6,656 bases of DNA from Halococcaceae archaeon (GTDB lineage Archaea; Halobacteriota; Halobacteria; Halobacteriales; Halalkalicoccaceae). How positions within the stretch are numbered: the first letter of the stretch is position 1; the number at the start of each line of letters is the position of its first letter. Shown in pieces: positions 4,567-6,656 of the stretch. The DNA lies in contig SKXI01000357.1 in assembly GCA_007128515.1 (NCBI GenBank), forward strand, positions 1-6,656, in the 5' to 3' direction. Below the pieces are notes generated by a model. That model did no database searches, had not been told where the DNA came from, and worked only from the letters and a program-made list of their open reading frames with translations. A program made the translations under genes and the position numbers.

Positions 4567-6656
<2,090 letters not shown>

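Overview
This window looks like chromosomal DNA from a halophilic archaeon (class Halobacteria). The evidence is very high G+C with strong G/C bias at third codon positions, acidic proteins rich in Asp and Glu, mostly leaderless-style starts with AT-rich TATA-like elements about 25-30 bases upstream, and a small HalOD1-type protein, a domain known almost only from this class. The genus cannot be told from the sequence alone.

Layout from left to right. Positions 199-576 (+) encode a small protein with a zinc-binding-like Cys pattern and a strong Shine-Dalgarno sequence. It converges on two tandem minus-strand genes for related three-helix membrane proteins (632-910 and 954-1229). The second of these carries ATC exactly where its paralogue has ATG. 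Positions 1230-1575 hold no intact gene, only a coding-like scrap that may be a decayed gene. A VapBC-type toxin-antitoxin operon follows (1594-1866 and 1863-2252, +), with a perfect 16-bp palindrome just before the antitoxin start. Next is an unrecognised acidic protein (2425-2892, +). Its stop codon abuts, with no spacer, the stop codon of a class V PLP-dependent aminotransferase (2893-4059, -). Upstream of that, on the same strand, is a stand-alone HalOD1 protein (4207-4470, -). Divergent from it is a bacterial-type NAD+-dependent DNA ligase gene (4699 to the right edge, +), cut by the window inside its C-terminal BRCT domain.

The genes do not form one pathway. The only clear functional unit is the toxin-antitoxin pair, with a four-base overlap and a likely autoregulatory operator. 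The aminotransferase (amino-acid/glyoxylate metabolism) and the ligase (DNA replication and repair) are ordinary core genes. I see no CRISPR array, insertion sequence, tRNA or rRNA. The points most worth checking are the missing canonical start of the 954-1229 gene, the palindromes at 1576-1591 and 4073-4083, and the alternative-pairing inverted repeats at 4149-4201. I found no convincing new multi-gene system.
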